A stretch of DNA of 64,000 nucleotides, taken from assembly GCA_965224325.1 (NCBI GenBank), contig CBDCYT010000012.1, positions 248,001 through 312,000 on the forward strand. The letters run 5' to 3'. Source of the stretch: CBDCMJ01 sp965224325. GTDB taxonomy: Bacteria; Chloroflexota; Dehalococcoidia; Lucifugimonadales; UBA3495. Below, piece by piece: positions 17,085-25,858 of this stretch. Each line of letters starts with the position of its first letter. Position 1 is the first letter of the stretch. The position numbers and the translations under genes are program-made. The notes beneath the pieces are model-generated. The model was not told the DNA's origin, searched no databases, and saw only the letters and a program-made list of their open reading frames with translations.

Positions 17085-17573
17085 AGCTTGTCTCATAAAG
17101 CTGAGTCCTTCAGCATCCTACCTTTGTGGATTCCCGCGAAAGCGGGAGTGACGGGTTATTGAGTCTGGGTCCCCGCTCCCCGATCGGGGTCGAGGACAAG
17201 CTTCGCGGGAATGACGGGCTGTTGAGTCTGGGTTCCCGCTCCCCGATCGGGGTCGAGGACAAGCTTCGCGGGAATGACGGGTTGTTGAGTCTGGGTTCCC
17301 GCTCCCCGATCGGGGTCGGGGACAAGCTTCGCGGGAATCACGGGTTAGTGAGTCTGGGTTCCCGCTCCCCGATCGGGGTCGGGGACAAGCTTCGCGGGAA
17401 TCACGGGTTAGTGAGTCTGGATTCCCGCTCCCCGATCGGGGTCGGGGACAAGCTTCGCGGGAATGACGGGTTATTGAGCCGCATTCAATATTGGTTTAGT
17501 CGGTAATAATAGTAACCAGTCAGGTTGCGTCCGCCCAAAATCGTGAGTGGAGACTTCTGAGACGGGCTCGTAT
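17085..17573 (+). repeat. Mosaic dispersed repeat element, copy A
   Basis: The left flank (CTCATAAAGCTGAG..., then CATCCTACCTTTGTGG) is followed by REP-like palindromes (TTCCCGCGAAAGCGGGA), five 63-bp tandem units, and a right flank (GAGCCGCATTCAATATTGG... to ATCGTGAGTGGAGACTTCTG). Both flanks recur, inverted, at 55797-56110, and the left end alone at 53223-53290. No transposase gene or terminal target duplication was recognised, so the mechanism of spread is unknown. Confidence 0.8.
17161..17475 (+). repeat. Five tandem 63-bp units inside repeat element A
   Basis: Units start with GAGTCTGG at 17161, 17224, 17287, 17350 and 17413. Each contains CTCCCCGATCGGGG(T) and AAGCTTCGCGGGAATGACGG or a close variant. 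The period is a multiple of three, so open frames run through on both strands without meaning. There are no unique spacers, so it is not a CRISPR array. Confidence 0.9.
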
Positions 17574-17680
17574 GTTTTCTTTCGGACCGCCCGATGCTAT
17601 GATTAGACAGTCGAAAAACGCCAATTTCAAGCTTAGGAGCGGCTTTTCCAGTCCTCTCTAAGCCGGGAGACATCACAGCT

Positions 17681-18316
17681 ATGACCACCGAAGCAATCAA
17701 GCTGGAACTTGAACCTCGTGAAGTGCTGGGCAAAAAGGTCGCGCAACTGCGGCGCGGGGGGATCATTCCCGTCCACCTTTACGGACCCGGCGAAGATTCC
17801 AGGTCTCTCCAATGTCAGGCACAAAAGCTGATTCAGGTGTTGTCACTCGCCGGAGGGAATACACCGATCACGGTATCTATCGAGGGAGAGCCCGGGGCCA
17901 AGCTTGCGTTCGCACGGGAAATCCAGTGGGACCCCAGACGCGACAATATTCTCCACGTGGACCTGTTGGTGGCGGAAGCCGGCCGGCCGGTGACGGCTCA
18001 AGTGCCTGTAGTTCTGTCTGGGGAATCGGCTGGGTCCCGTTCGGTGGGCGGCACGATAATGCTTCAGCTTCCCCAATTGGAAGTGCAGGCATTGCCGCTG
18101 GAAATACCGGCTCAACTGGAGCTGGACTTGGCCGTACTCACAGAGCCGGACAGTGTGATCCGAGTGGGCGACATCGCACTTCCCGCCAATGTCACTTTAC
18201 TGGGTGATTCCGAAGACGTAGTGGTCCGTATCGAGGCCCCCAGGGAATCGGAAGCCACCCATAGACCCGAGACTGGAGGAGTCCCAGGGGAGCAGGAAGC
18301 GCCTGGCGAGGGGTGA
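17681..18316 (+). CDS. rplY: 50S ribosomal protein L25/general stress protein Ctc
   Basis: 211 residues of the long (CTC/TL5) form of L25, which binds 5S rRNA. The N-terminal domain (residues about 5-95) shows LELEPREVLGKKVAQLRRGG and IPVHLYG, and ends in the DPRRDNILHVDLL block. The C-terminal beta domain has the family VQALPLEIPAQLELDL segment. The tail from about 190 is acidic and low in complexity. It is a single gene, starting about 108 bases after mosaic repeat A. A possible -10 (TATGAT near 17597) lacks a clear -35. Identification is secure. Confidence 0.95.
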   Translation: MTTEAIKLELEPREVLGKKVAQLRRGGIIPVHLYGPGEDSRSLQCQAQKLIQVLSLAGGNTPITVSIEGEPGAKLAFAREIQWDPRRDNILHVDLLVAEAGRPVTAQVPVVLSGESAGSRSVGGTIMLQLPQLEVQALPLEIPAQLELDLAVLTEPDSVIRVGDIALPANVTLLGDSEDVVVRIEAPRESEATHRPETGGVPGEQEAPGEG

Positions 18317-18443
18317 CGGTGGTGAAGTTAACTCCATCAGGCGACTTGAGGAAATCAACCTGGCGGTGGGCTCGAGGCCGCCCAGGCAATCCCCCGACCT
18401 CGAACGGTTCCCCGGGCCGGGGCCAAAGTGAGATGGGGGAGTA

Positions 18444-19211
18444 ATGTATTTGGTCTATCTGGGCGAATCCGGCAACACGGGCAACAGCGTCAACGACCCC
18501 AACCAACCCCACCACGTCCATGTTGGCCTGCTGGTGCACGATAGCCAGTCCATCTCGATCAACGGGGAGTTCGACGCTCTCTACCGCCGCCACTTTGGGC
18601 ATGCTCCCGGAGAGCCAGGCGCGCCCAAGGGGTTACGTCCTGGCGAACTTTATCAGGGAATCGGTCCGTTCTCCTCTTGGACTTTGGCCAAGCGTCACCA
18701 GCTGATACAGGACTGCCTCGACATCCTGATCCGCCGGAGGGCGCCATTGATCATAGCCTACGTAAATAAGCAGGACTTCCAGCAGGCGAATGCTTCCGGT
18801 GACGATTCCAAAACTCGGGGGCAAAGCACCACGGAATCCACCATAAACCGCCTTCTGTTAGCCCTGAACTTGTACCTGGATGAGCTTAACTTGACGGCGA
18901 TGACCCATCAGCAACTTATTTCCACCGAATGGCGCATCAGGGACTTCGCCTTGGTGGTGGCCGGCGACGGCAGCTCGGTCCGGCCGGTATTCATGAATCA
19001 ATTTCTCAAGTCTGACGACGGAATCGACGCCTCCGGACTGGTGGAGACTCTTTGCTTCGCGGACTCGGAGCATTCCGTTGGCACACAGTTGGCCAACATT
19101 TGCGCCTACTTTACCCGCCGCTGGCTGCAAAACCCCGCCGGCTCCCACCCCTACTTCACCGCACTTCAGGACCATCAAGTGGTCCAAGTGATTTATCCCG
19201 TGCAGTTGTGA
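18444..19211 (+). CDS. DUF3800 domain protein with altered acidic motif
   Basis: 255 residues. The N-terminal YLGESGNTG matches the DESG motif of DUF3800 except that the leading Asp is Gly. The C-terminal FADSEHSVGTQLANICAY matches the family's Ser-Gln-LAD block with the Asp replaced by Asn. DUF3800 proteins are of unknown function, suspected to be nuclease-like because of conserved acidic residues, and are often near mobile or defence genes. Here two of those acids are missing, so catalysis may be lost or different. It starts at ATG 18444 after GGGGGAG. It stands alone; no defence partner is seen. Confidence 0.7.
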   Translation: MYLVYLGESGNTGNSVNDPNQPHHVHVGLLVHDSQSISINGEFDALYRRHFGHAPGEPGAPKGLRPGELYQGIGPFSSWTLAKRHQLIQDCLDILIRRRAPLIIAYVNKQDFQQANASGDDSKTRGQSTTESTINRLLLALNLYLDELNLTAMTHQQLISTEWRIRDFALVVAGDGSSVRPVFMNQFLKSDDGIDASGLVETLCFADSEHSVGTQLANICAYFTRRWLQNPAGSHPYFTALQDHQVVQVIYPVQL

Positions 19212-19216
19212 GAGCA

Positions 19217-19234
19217 ACGGGGCGTCTGCCCCGT
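19217..19234 (+). terminator. Short GC-rich hairpin after the DUF3800 gene
   Basis: ACGGGGC at 19217-19223 and GCCCCGT at 19228-19234 form a perfect seven-pair stem with a four-base loop, five bases after the stop codon. Its position suits a terminator, but no T tract follows. Confidence 0.45.
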
Positions 19235-19356
19235 CATGCCGGACCGGGGCCCACCTTATTTCACCGCTTCCAAAGAGAGATTTCCCCGCCGCCTCTGAGC
19301 TGTTCAAACCCTAGGCGCCATCGCCAAAGGCTGAATCCCTGGAGAGATCTAAAACG

Positions 19357-19977
19357 CTATCTCCCAGACCCGCCGCTAAAGGGCGGGTATTCGTCACTCA
19401 TCAGGGAAAGGTAGACACTCAACCGAAGCTGCCAGCGTTGCATCCCCTCGATGAATCCGAAGAAGACTTCGGGGAACTTCCCCGTAAACAGGATGGCCCA
19501 CCAGCTGATGAACAGGGCGACGATGGCGAGGACGTAGTAAACCAGGAGGAGTACCCCATGGGGCAGGCCCGCGTAGGTCCAGCCCAGGAAGAACTTGAGC
19601 AGAGCGTGCTTGCGGGACAGCCTGTCCGGGTACTCCACATACAGACTCACCGGGTAGGTAGGGTCATCGCTGGGGGAGAAGGGGGGATAGCGGTCTGTCA
19701 TGTAGTACAAGAGATAGACGTTTACCCGCGCACACCACCTGTGGTAACCCACGACTAGGTCAAAGAGATTTCGCGGGTACCTCCCGGTGAAGAGGATGGC
19801 TAGGAAAGCTACGATGGTGACCAGCTGGGCCAGGATACCGTAGAAGTAAAGGATGATGCCGTGGGGCAGGCCGGCATAAGCCCAACCCAAGAAGGTTTTC
19901 AGTAGCAGGTGCGACCGGGATAGCCGCTCCGGGCGCTCTATGTAGAACTCCAACGGCCCCACAGCCCTGTTTTTCAT
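19357..19977 (-). CDS. DUF4389 membrane protein, two tandem domains
   Basis: 206 residues with two copies of DUF4389. Each copy starts with a soluble strand (LEFYIERPERLSRSHLLLK or VSLYVEYPDRLSRKHALLK), then FLGW.YAGLPHG with membrane segments, an AILFTGRYP or AILFTGKFP turn, a V.G..RW amphipathic segment, and ends in YPPFS. The role of the family is unknown; it is an inner-membrane protein common in Chloroflexota and Actinomycetota. The start at 19977 (MKNRAVG) follows GAAAGGTG and trims 24 unlikely residues from the longest frame. It is isolated between a converging DUF3800 gene and the degenerate tRNA region. Confidence 0.85.
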   Translation of the reverse strand: MKNRAVGPLEFYIERPERLSRSHLLLKTFLGWAYAGLPHGIILYFYGILAQLVTIVAFLAILFTGRYPRNLFDLVVGYHRWCARVNVYLLYYMTDRYPPFSPSDDPTYPVSLYVEYPDRLSRKHALLKFFLGWTYAGLPHGVLLLVYYVLAIVALFISWWAILFTGKFPEVFFGFIEGMQRWQLRLSVYLSLMSDEYPPFSGGSGR

Positions 19978-20173
19978 TACAACACCACACCTTTCGCGAT
20001 TTCCACCGGTTTCCGCCATCTGGAGCCGGGGGGAGGGACTCGAAGCCACGCCCCTTTGCAGGGAACGTCGCTAAAGTCCGTCGCGTCCGCCATTTCGCCG
20101 TCCCGACCAGCCCAGCATATCACGCGTCGAAGTTAGGATATTCTCCTGGCTCGTGCGTATCTTGGTGTTTTGT

Positions 20174-20246
20174 ACGCGACGGGCAGATTCGAACCGTAGA
20201 ATAGAGGGTTTGCAAACCTCCGCCTTGGCCCGTTGGCTATGCCGCC
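20174..20246 (-). tRNA. tRNA-Cys(GCA)-like gene, degenerate stems (possible pseudogene)
   Basis: On the minus strand GGCGGCATAGCC begins at 20246. It is followed by a D arm (GCC/GGC), an anticodon loop TTGCAAA with anticodon GCA, a TATTC variable region, a T-loop TTCGAAT and an acceptor end at about 20174. Pairing is imperfect: the first and last acceptor pairs, the last anticodon-stem pair (T31-C39) and two T-stem pairs are mismatched. The layout is clearly tRNA-Cys, but decay is likely. A covariance-model score would settle it. Confidence 0.5.
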
Positions 20247-20399
20247 CCAAGTCTCACGCGGCGCCGGGACCGGGGTTTGACCTCATCAGGCTTACGTCCG
20301 CGACTCCTTCAAGACGGCGTGTGTGCCCGTCCCACCGCCTCGGCCGGGGGGGAAGCGCCCTCAATGAGCCGGCGCGTCCCCCACCGGCGGGCCTACCTT

Positions 20400-20552
20400 G
20401 AGACAGGCGGATCGGGGAGACAGGCGGATCGGGGAGACAGGCGGATCGGGGAGACAGGCGGATCGGGGAGACAGGCGGATCGGGGAGACAGGCGGATCGG
20501 GGAGACAGGCGGATCGGGGAGACAGGCGGATCGGGGAGACAGGCGGATCGGG
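20400..20552 (+). repeat. Nine perfect tandem copies of a 17-bp unit
   Basis: GAGACAGGCGGATCGGG is repeated nine times head to tail with no visible variation, starting at 20400 and ending at 20552, about 160 bases before greA. Because 17 is not a multiple of three, all frames stay open and spurious reading frames arise. Identity between copies suggests recent slippage expansion. The unit length is like an iteron, but no replication gene is near. Confidence 0.95.
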
Positions 20553-20710
20553 CATTCTACAGGCACGTTTTGGAGGGCGCTAACGCAGGGGCCGGATAGC
20601 TACTTTACAATCGAACGAATGCAGGATTACAATCGGTTCCCAGGGAAATGGTGGCCCGGTTCACCATTTCCCGCATATTGTTTTCAGGAATGCCCCCCGG
20701 AGAGGGAATC

Positions 20711-21178
20711 ATGCCTCAGCCCATTTATTTGTCACGGGACGGGCTGGAAAAGCTGCGAAAGGAGATAGATTATCTCCGGACGGTTCGTCGTCACGATGTA
20801 ACCGAAAGCATCCAACTATCTCGGGAGCGGGGTGGGACCGTAAGCAACGCTGAGTACGAGGAAGCCCGCAATGACTTGGCGTTCACCGAAGGGCGCATCC
20901 TTACCCTGGAAAACCTGATAAACAACGCCATGATTATCGAGGAAAGCCGGGGCTCGTGGGACACAGTGGAGGTGGGCGCAACTGTAACGGTGCAGGACCA
21001 AGCCGGGCGGACCCATCAGTACAGCATCACCGGAAGCGCCGAAGCGGACCCTGCCCAGGGGAAAATATCCAACGTTTCCCCCATAGGCAAGAGCCTGCTG
21101 GGCAAGAAGCTGAACGAGGTCGCAGAGGCCAGCGTGCCGTCGGGAAAGATCAAATTCGAGATTCTGGCCATCGAATAA
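20711..21178 (+). CDS. greA: Transcription elongation factor GreA
   Basis: 155 residues, the usual size. GreA rescues backtracked RNA polymerase by stimulating transcript cleavage. The N-terminal coiled coil (LSRDGLEKLRKEIDYLRTV to LTLENLINNAMII) carries acidic residues near its tip (NAEYEEARNDLAF). The C-terminal domain has the signature SPIGKSLLGKKLNEVAEASV. ATG at 20711 is supported by GGAGAGGG just upstream; an upstream in-frame start at 20648 lacks support. lysS and serS follow on the same strand, so a translation/transcription cluster is likely. Confidence 0.96.
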   Translation: MPQPIYLSRDGLEKLRKEIDYLRTVRRHDVTESIQLSRERGGTVSNAEYEEARNDLAFTEGRILTLENLINNAMIIEESRGSWDTVEVGATVTVQDQAGRTHQYSITGSAEADPAQGKISNVSPIGKSLLGKKLNEVAEASVPSGKIKFEILAIE

Positions 21179-21348
21179 CCCCCAGGACCCTGCCGTTTTC
21201 AGGCCGGGAGATAGCTTTGTGGGCAACCTTCTCCGGGCCCGGCTTAGAAGCCGCACCGCCGGCAAGTGAAAGCCTCAGGTAGAAATATTGGAGTCCGTAT
21301 CACGCACTCGCAGAACGCCTCTGATTTGCGCGGCGGACTAGGAACAAC

Positions 21349-22875
21349 GTGCCTGACCGAGAAGAAAGCCTGCTGGGCAGCCGGCAAGTCAAGTTGGAAC
21401 GCCTCCGGCGGCAGGGCATCGACCCCTACCCTCCCCGAATGGCCCGAACCTGCGACGCCGCCTCCGCCATCGCCCGATTCGAGGCCGGGGAATCCGCCGA
21501 AGTGACGGACGGGGAAGACCTGGCGCTGGCCGGGAGGGTAGTGTCACTGCGTATTATGGGGAAGGCGGCGTTCTTGGACCTGCGGGACGCCTCCGGCGCC
21601 GTTCAAGCTCTGCTGAGGCGAGACGTCCTCGGCGGCCAGTTTGATCTGCTAAAAGACCTAGACGTGGGCGATCACTTGGGCGTCGCTGGGACCATGATAC
21701 GCACCCGCACCGGCCAAGTAACCATCGAAGCCAAGCAACTGACCATAGCGTCCAAGGGACTGCGCCCCCTACCGGAAAAGTGGCACGGCCTTCGCGATGT
21801 GGAAACCCGGTACCGTCAAAGGTACCTGGACCTGATTTCCGATCCCGAAATAATGACGGTGTTCGCTCAACGCAGCAAGATAATCAGCGGCATCAGGAGA
21901 TTTCTTGACGGCCGCGGCTTCTTGGAGGTAGACACCCCGGTGCTGGTCCCGGTGGCCGCCGGCGCCCACGCCAGGCCCTTCGTCACTCACCATCACGCTT
22001 TGGACCAACAGCTTTACCTTCGTATCGCCACCGAATTGTATCTGAAGCGCTTGATTATCGGTGGCTTCGACAAAGTATACGAGTTAGGAAGAGTCTTCCG
22101 CAACGAGGGAATTGACCAAGACCACAATCCGGAGTTTACCCTGCTGGAGAGCTACGAGGCCTACGCCGACTATAACGACGTCATGGAAATGGTGGAATCT
22201 TTGGTGTCCACGGTAGCCCTGGAAGTCCGGGGGACGACGGCAATACCCTACGGGGACCACCTTATCGACTTTGCCCCTCCTTGGCGGCGGGTCGGGCTCC
22301 GGGACGAGCTGATGAGCCGCAGTGGAATAGACATAGAGGACCACCCCGATCACCACTCTCTGGCCAAGCGGGTCGGCGGGTTGGGGCTGGCCGCGGGTCC
22401 CAGAGACAGCAGGGGGAGGCTGATCGATCAGTTAATATCCGCCTTCGTTGAGCCTCACTTGGTCCAGCCCACCTTCTTGCTGGATTACCCAGAGGAGATG
22501 TCGCCTTTGGCCAAGTCCAAGCCCGGTGTTCCGGGATACGTGGAACGGTTCGAGGCTTTCGCCGCCGGTATGGAAATCGCCAACTCCTATTCCGAGCTAA
22601 ACGACCCGCTGGTCCAACGAGAAAGATTCGCCGCTCAGGAGAACATCCGAGAGCTTCAACAGGACGAGGAGGTGGACCGCGAGGACCAGGACTTTTTGCT
22701 GGCGTTGGAGTATGGAATGCCCCCTACCGGCGGGTTGGGCATGGGCATCGACCGGTTGGTAATGCTGTTGTCATCTCAGCCTTCCATCCGGGACGTGGTC
22801 CTGTTTCCCCAGATGAGGACCACTAAACCTGAGTCGCCCCCCGAAGAAGACAAAGTATCAACGGCTCAACCCTGA
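21349..22875 (+). CDS. lysS: Lysyl-tRNA synthetase, class II
   Basis: Charges tRNA-Lys. 508 residues with the N-terminal OB-fold anticodon domain (LAGRVVSLRIMGKAAFLDLRD, about residues 60-80) and a class II core. Motif 2 is around GRVFRNEGIDQDHNPEFT and motif 3 is GMPPTGGLGMGIDRLVML. The start is GTG at 21349, with AGGAAC upstream. serS begins nine bases after the stop, so the two synthetase genes are very probably cotranscribed. Length and motif spacing are normal. Confidence 0.97.
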   Translation: MPDREESLLGSRQVKLERLRRQGIDPYPPRMARTCDAASAIARFEAGESAEVTDGEDLALAGRVVSLRIMGKAAFLDLRDASGAVQALLRRDVLGGQFDLLKDLDVGDHLGVAGTMIRTRTGQVTIEAKQLTIASKGLRPLPEKWHGLRDVETRYRQRYLDLISDPEIMTVFAQRSKIISGIRRFLDGRGFLEVDTPVLVPVAAGAHARPFVTHHHALDQQLYLRIATELYLKRLIIGGFDKVYELGRVFRNEGIDQDHNPEFTLLESYEAYADYNDVMEMVESLVSTVALEVRGTTAIPYGDHLIDFAPPWRRVGLRDELMSRSGIDIEDHPDHHSLAKRVGGLGLAAGPRDSRGRLIDQLISAFVEPHLVQPTFLLDYPEEMSPLAKSKPGVPGYVERFEAFAAGMEIANSYSELNDPLVQRERFAAQENIRELQQDEEVDREDQDFLLALEYGMPPTGGLGMGIDRLVMLLSSQPSIRDVVLFPQMRTTKPESPPEEDKVSTAQP

Positions 22876-22884
22876 GCAGAGAAT

Positions 22885-24168
22885 ATGCTATCTATCGAAC
22901 TGATACGGCGTGATCCGGACCAAGTTCGCCGGGCGCTGGAGGCTAGGGGCGAGGCAGCATCTTTGGCCGAACTCCTGACGTTGGACGCCGAGAGGCGGCA
23001 AGCTTTGACCAAGGGAGACAACCTGCGGGCGGAGCGCAACCGGGTCAGCCGGGAGTTGGGACTGGGCAGGGCCGCGGGGCTGGAACCATCCCCGGAAATC
23101 GTCCAAGAAATGCGCCAGGTGGGTGAGAGTATCGACCACCTGGAACAGCAACAAAATGGTCTGGAAGACCGGATCAACGCTATCTTGTTGGGGCTGCCCA
23201 ATTTGCCCTTGCCAGGCGTACCCGAGGGAGAGGGAGAGGAGAGCAACATCGTGGTCCGCAGTTGGGGGGAGCCGGCCAACTCGGACTTTACCCCCTTACC
23301 CCATTGGGAGTTTGGGGAGGCCCTAGGCCTGATCGATTTTCAGCGGGGAGCCAAGGTGTCGGGCAGCAGGTTCTACACCATGTTCGGCTTCGGCGCGCAG
23401 CTGGAACGGGCCTTGATCTCATGGATGTTGGACCTCCACAGCCGAGAGCATGGTTATACCGAAGTTATGTTGCCCTTGCTGGTGAAGCAAGAAAGCATGA
23501 TCGGCTCGGGAAATCTTCCCAAGTTCGCAGATAATCTCTATCACGACGAAGAAGACGACCTGTGGCTTATTCCCACCGCAGAGGTCCCGATAACCAGCCT
23601 TCACCGGGATGAAATCCTGGCTTCGGACGCTCTGCCCATCAAGTACGTGGCCCACACGCCTTGCTTCCGCCGGGAGAAGGCCGCCGCCGGGCGGGACACG
23701 CGGGGTATCAAGCGGGTCCACCAATTCTCCAAGGTGGAGATGTACAAGCTGACTACCCCGGAGACCTCGGCAGTTGAACTGGCGCAATTGGTGGCGGACG
23801 CCGAAGACGTGTGCCGCCGGTTGGAATTGCCCTACCGGGTGGTCCAACTGTGCGCCGGAGAAATCGGCTTTGCCTCCGCCATGACCTACGACATCGAGGT
23901 CTGGGCCGCTGGCTGCCAGGAGTGGTTGGAGGTCAGTTCCTGCTCAAATTGCACCGATTTTCAGAGCCGCCGCACCAACATCCGCTACCGGCCTCCGGAT
24001 TCCCGTCCCCAGCTCGTTCATACCCTCAACGGTTCCGGTCTAGCGCTCCCCAGGGTGGTCATCGCTATTCTGGAAAACTATCAGCAGCCGGACGGGTCAG
24101 TCGTAATCCCGGCGGCGCTGCGCCCCTATACCGGCTTCGACGCCATCCCCGCGGCAGCTTCCACTTAG
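22885..24168 (+). CDS. serS: Seryl-tRNA synthetase
   Basis: 427 residues. The N-terminal tRNA-binding coiled coil runs to about residue 110, followed by the class II catalytic core. FRREKAAAGRDTRGIKRVHQ is motif 2 and VHTLNGSGLALPRVVIAILE is motif 3. IPTAEVP, which binds serine, is also visible. The start ATG at 22885 lies nine bases after lysS. No T-box or leader is possible in that short gap, so expression is probably tied to lysS. Identification is secure. Confidence 0.97.
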   Translation: MLSIELIRRDPDQVRRALEARGEAASLAELLTLDAERRQALTKGDNLRAERNRVSRELGLGRAAGLEPSPEIVQEMRQVGESIDHLEQQQNGLEDRINAILLGLPNLPLPGVPEGEGEESNIVVRSWGEPANSDFTPLPHWEFGEALGLIDFQRGAKVSGSRFYTMFGFGAQLERALISWMLDLHSREHGYTEVMLPLLVKQESMIGSGNLPKFADNLYHDEEDDLWLIPTAEVPITSLHRDEILASDALPIKYVAHTPCFRREKAAAGRDTRGIKRVHQFSKVEMYKLTTPETSAVELAQLVADAEDVCRRLELPYRVVQLCAGEIGFASAMTYDIEVWAAGCQEWLEVSSCSNCTDFQSRRTNIRYRPPDSRPQLVHTLNGSGLALPRVVIAILENYQQPDGSVVIPAALRPYTGFDAIPAAAST

Positions 24169-24282
24169 CAACGACCGGATGGCAACGACCGGTCACGGAG
24201 GCGCCCAGGGTCTTTTAGTTTTCGCGACAACTCCTGTTTTCCCAGGCACTTTGGGCTTGTCCAATGGCAGTCCAACATCAAG

Positions 24283-24424
<142 letters not shown>

Positions 24425-24613
24425 TGAGCGGCGGGTATGACGGGCGGCAGACAATTAATAGACCCTGCGGAGGCGCCCTCGGTGCTTTCTCCTTATTCAA
24501 CGATGCTCTACAATATGGCAAACTTTTCTATAGCAAACTTCTCTCAACCGCTGCGGCGCCGCTCCGGGTGGCGCCACCGCTGAGCTTTAAGCACCCAGCC
24601 AGGGAGGAAACCG

Positions 24614-25429
24614 ATGTCTGGAATATGGCCCGGCAACATAAAATGCGTGGCTACCTTGACCTTCGACGTAGACGGGGTTACTTCATGGCTCAACCGTAAT
24701 CCCGAATTCAAGGACCACCCCAGCTTGATGTCCATGGCCGAATACGGTCCCAGCGTCGCAACCCCCCGTATTCTGGACATGCTGGACGAGCAATCCATCA
24801 AGGCCAGCTTTTACGTTCCCGGCTATGTGGCTGAGACCCACGTAGACTTAGTCAAGGAAATCTCCCGCCGGGGCCACGAAGTAGGGCATCACGGCTACAT
24901 GCACGAGCCTCCAGCCACTCTGTCAGCCGAAGAAGAGAAACGGGTGTTGGAGCAGGGCAGCAACATACTGAAGGAGATCACCGGACAAGCTCCGGTGGGT
25001 TACCGCTCCCCCAGCTGGGAGCTCAGCGGGCACTCTATTGAGCTTATGTCTGCCATGGGTTTCCTTTACGACACCAGCCTGATGGGAGACGACGCCCCCT
25101 ACTTGCTGGACAATCCTGGAAGCGGAAAGCCGATGGTGGAGTTGCCCATTCACTGGCTGCTGGACGACGCCCCTCACTTTGTTTACGCACCCGTGGCCAA
25201 CCGATTCGGCCCCATGCGCAATCCCGACGAAGTTTTCGTAGCCTGGGCCGAGGAGTTCGACGGTCTTTACAGGTATGGCCGTATGTTTAATCTCACCATG
25301 CATCCCCAATACATAGGCCGTCCGGGGCGGCTTCTGATGCTGGAGCGGCTCATCGACCATATCCGCAGATTCCCCAACGTAGAGTTTATGCGCTGCCAAG
25401 ACGTGGCCGAGATGTGGGCCAACCGGTAG
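24614..25429 (+). CDS. Polysaccharide deacetylase (NodB) family protein
   Basis: 271 residues of the NodB-homology type. Motif 1 is TFDVDG (metal and catalytic Asp), motif 2 is HEVGHHGYMHE with the HxxxH metal ligands, and motif 3 is VGYRSPSWELS. A late FNLTMHPQYIGRPGR block resembles the PuuE/HpPgdA-like branch, which includes cyclic-imide and ureide hydrolases as well as sugar deacetylases. No signal peptide is visible, so action in the cytoplasm on a small amide is plausible. AGGGAGG precedes the ATG. The nitrile hydratase-like trio follows on the same strand after 117 bases, which supports a nitrogen-compound role rather than cell-wall deacetylation. Confidence 0.82.
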   Translation: MSGIWPGNIKCVATLTFDVDGVTSWLNRNPEFKDHPSLMSMAEYGPSVATPRILDMLDEQSIKASFYVPGYVAETHVDLVKEISRRGHEVGHHGYMHEPPATLSAEEEKRVLEQGSNILKEITGQAPVGYRSPSWELSGHSIELMSAMGFLYDTSLMGDDAPYLLDNPGSGKPMVELPIHWLLDDAPHFVYAPVANRFGPMRNPDEVFVAWAEEFDGLYRYGRMFNLTMHPQYIGRPGRLLMLERLIDHIRRFPNVEFMRCQDVAEMWANR

Positions 25430-25546
25430 CTCCCGCCTGGCCGCCTAGAACCCCGCCAATAAACCCGGACCAGACTCCCCCCTCGCCGGCAAAGCTCCGG
25501 GGACTGCTCGGGGCAGCCGGCAGGACAGCCCACGCAAGGAGGAGAC

Positions 25547-25858
25547 ATGCCGCAACCTCACGACCGGGGCGGATGGCCCAACACCGACGCCATTGACCCA
25601 ACCGAGCACCACTACATGGACTGGGAGCTGCGAGTGGATGCTCTGCACATGGTCCTGGGAGCGAAAGGGGTCCGGACAACCGACGAGATGCGCCGGGCCA
25701 TCGAACGCCTGAACGCCGAACAGTACGAGTCTCTGAGCTATTACGAGAAGTGGACCACGGCTTTGGAGTTCCTGATGCTGGAGAAGGGCATCCTCAACGC
25801 CGGTGAGGTCGACCGTAAGGTGGACCAATTGGACACCCAAGAAGACCGGAAAGAATAA
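25547..25858 (+). CDS. Nitrile hydratase beta N-terminal half-like subunit
   Basis: 103 residues corresponding to the helical N-terminal half of nitrile hydratase beta. This part is a separate subunit in thiocyanate hydrolase. The segment SYYEKWTTALEFLMLEKGIL is the family hallmark (usually YYERW...ALE..L...G), preceded by a second helical pair WELRVDALHMVLGAKGV. Start ATG at 25547 with AAGGAGGAG upstream. The stop TAA shares its last base with the ATG of the next gene, so the two halves are translationally coupled. Whether the complex hydrates nitriles or hydrolyses thiocyanate cannot be read from the sequence. Confidence 0.82.
   Translation: MPQPHDRGGWPNTDAIDPTEHHYMDWELRVDALHMVLGAKGVRTTDEMRRAIERLNAEQYESLSYYEKWTTALEFLMLEKGILNAGEVDRKVDQLDTQEDRKE

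Noticed and set aside
17161..17475. CRISPR array
   Set aside because: The 63-bp units are contiguous and near-identical with no unique spacers, and no cas gene is in the window.
17126..17506. Open frames on both strands through the 63-bp repeats
   Set aside because: The period is a multiple of three, so frames remain open by construction; no start signal or real protein.
20400..20552. Replication-origin iterons
   Set aside because: The unit length fits, but there is no replication initiator gene or AT-rich region, and the surrounding genes are ordinary chromosomal ones.
20277..20768. 163-codon open frame across the 17-bp array
   Set aside because: It exists only because the repeat lacks stop codons; the greA start with a good ribosome-binding site lies inside it in another frame.
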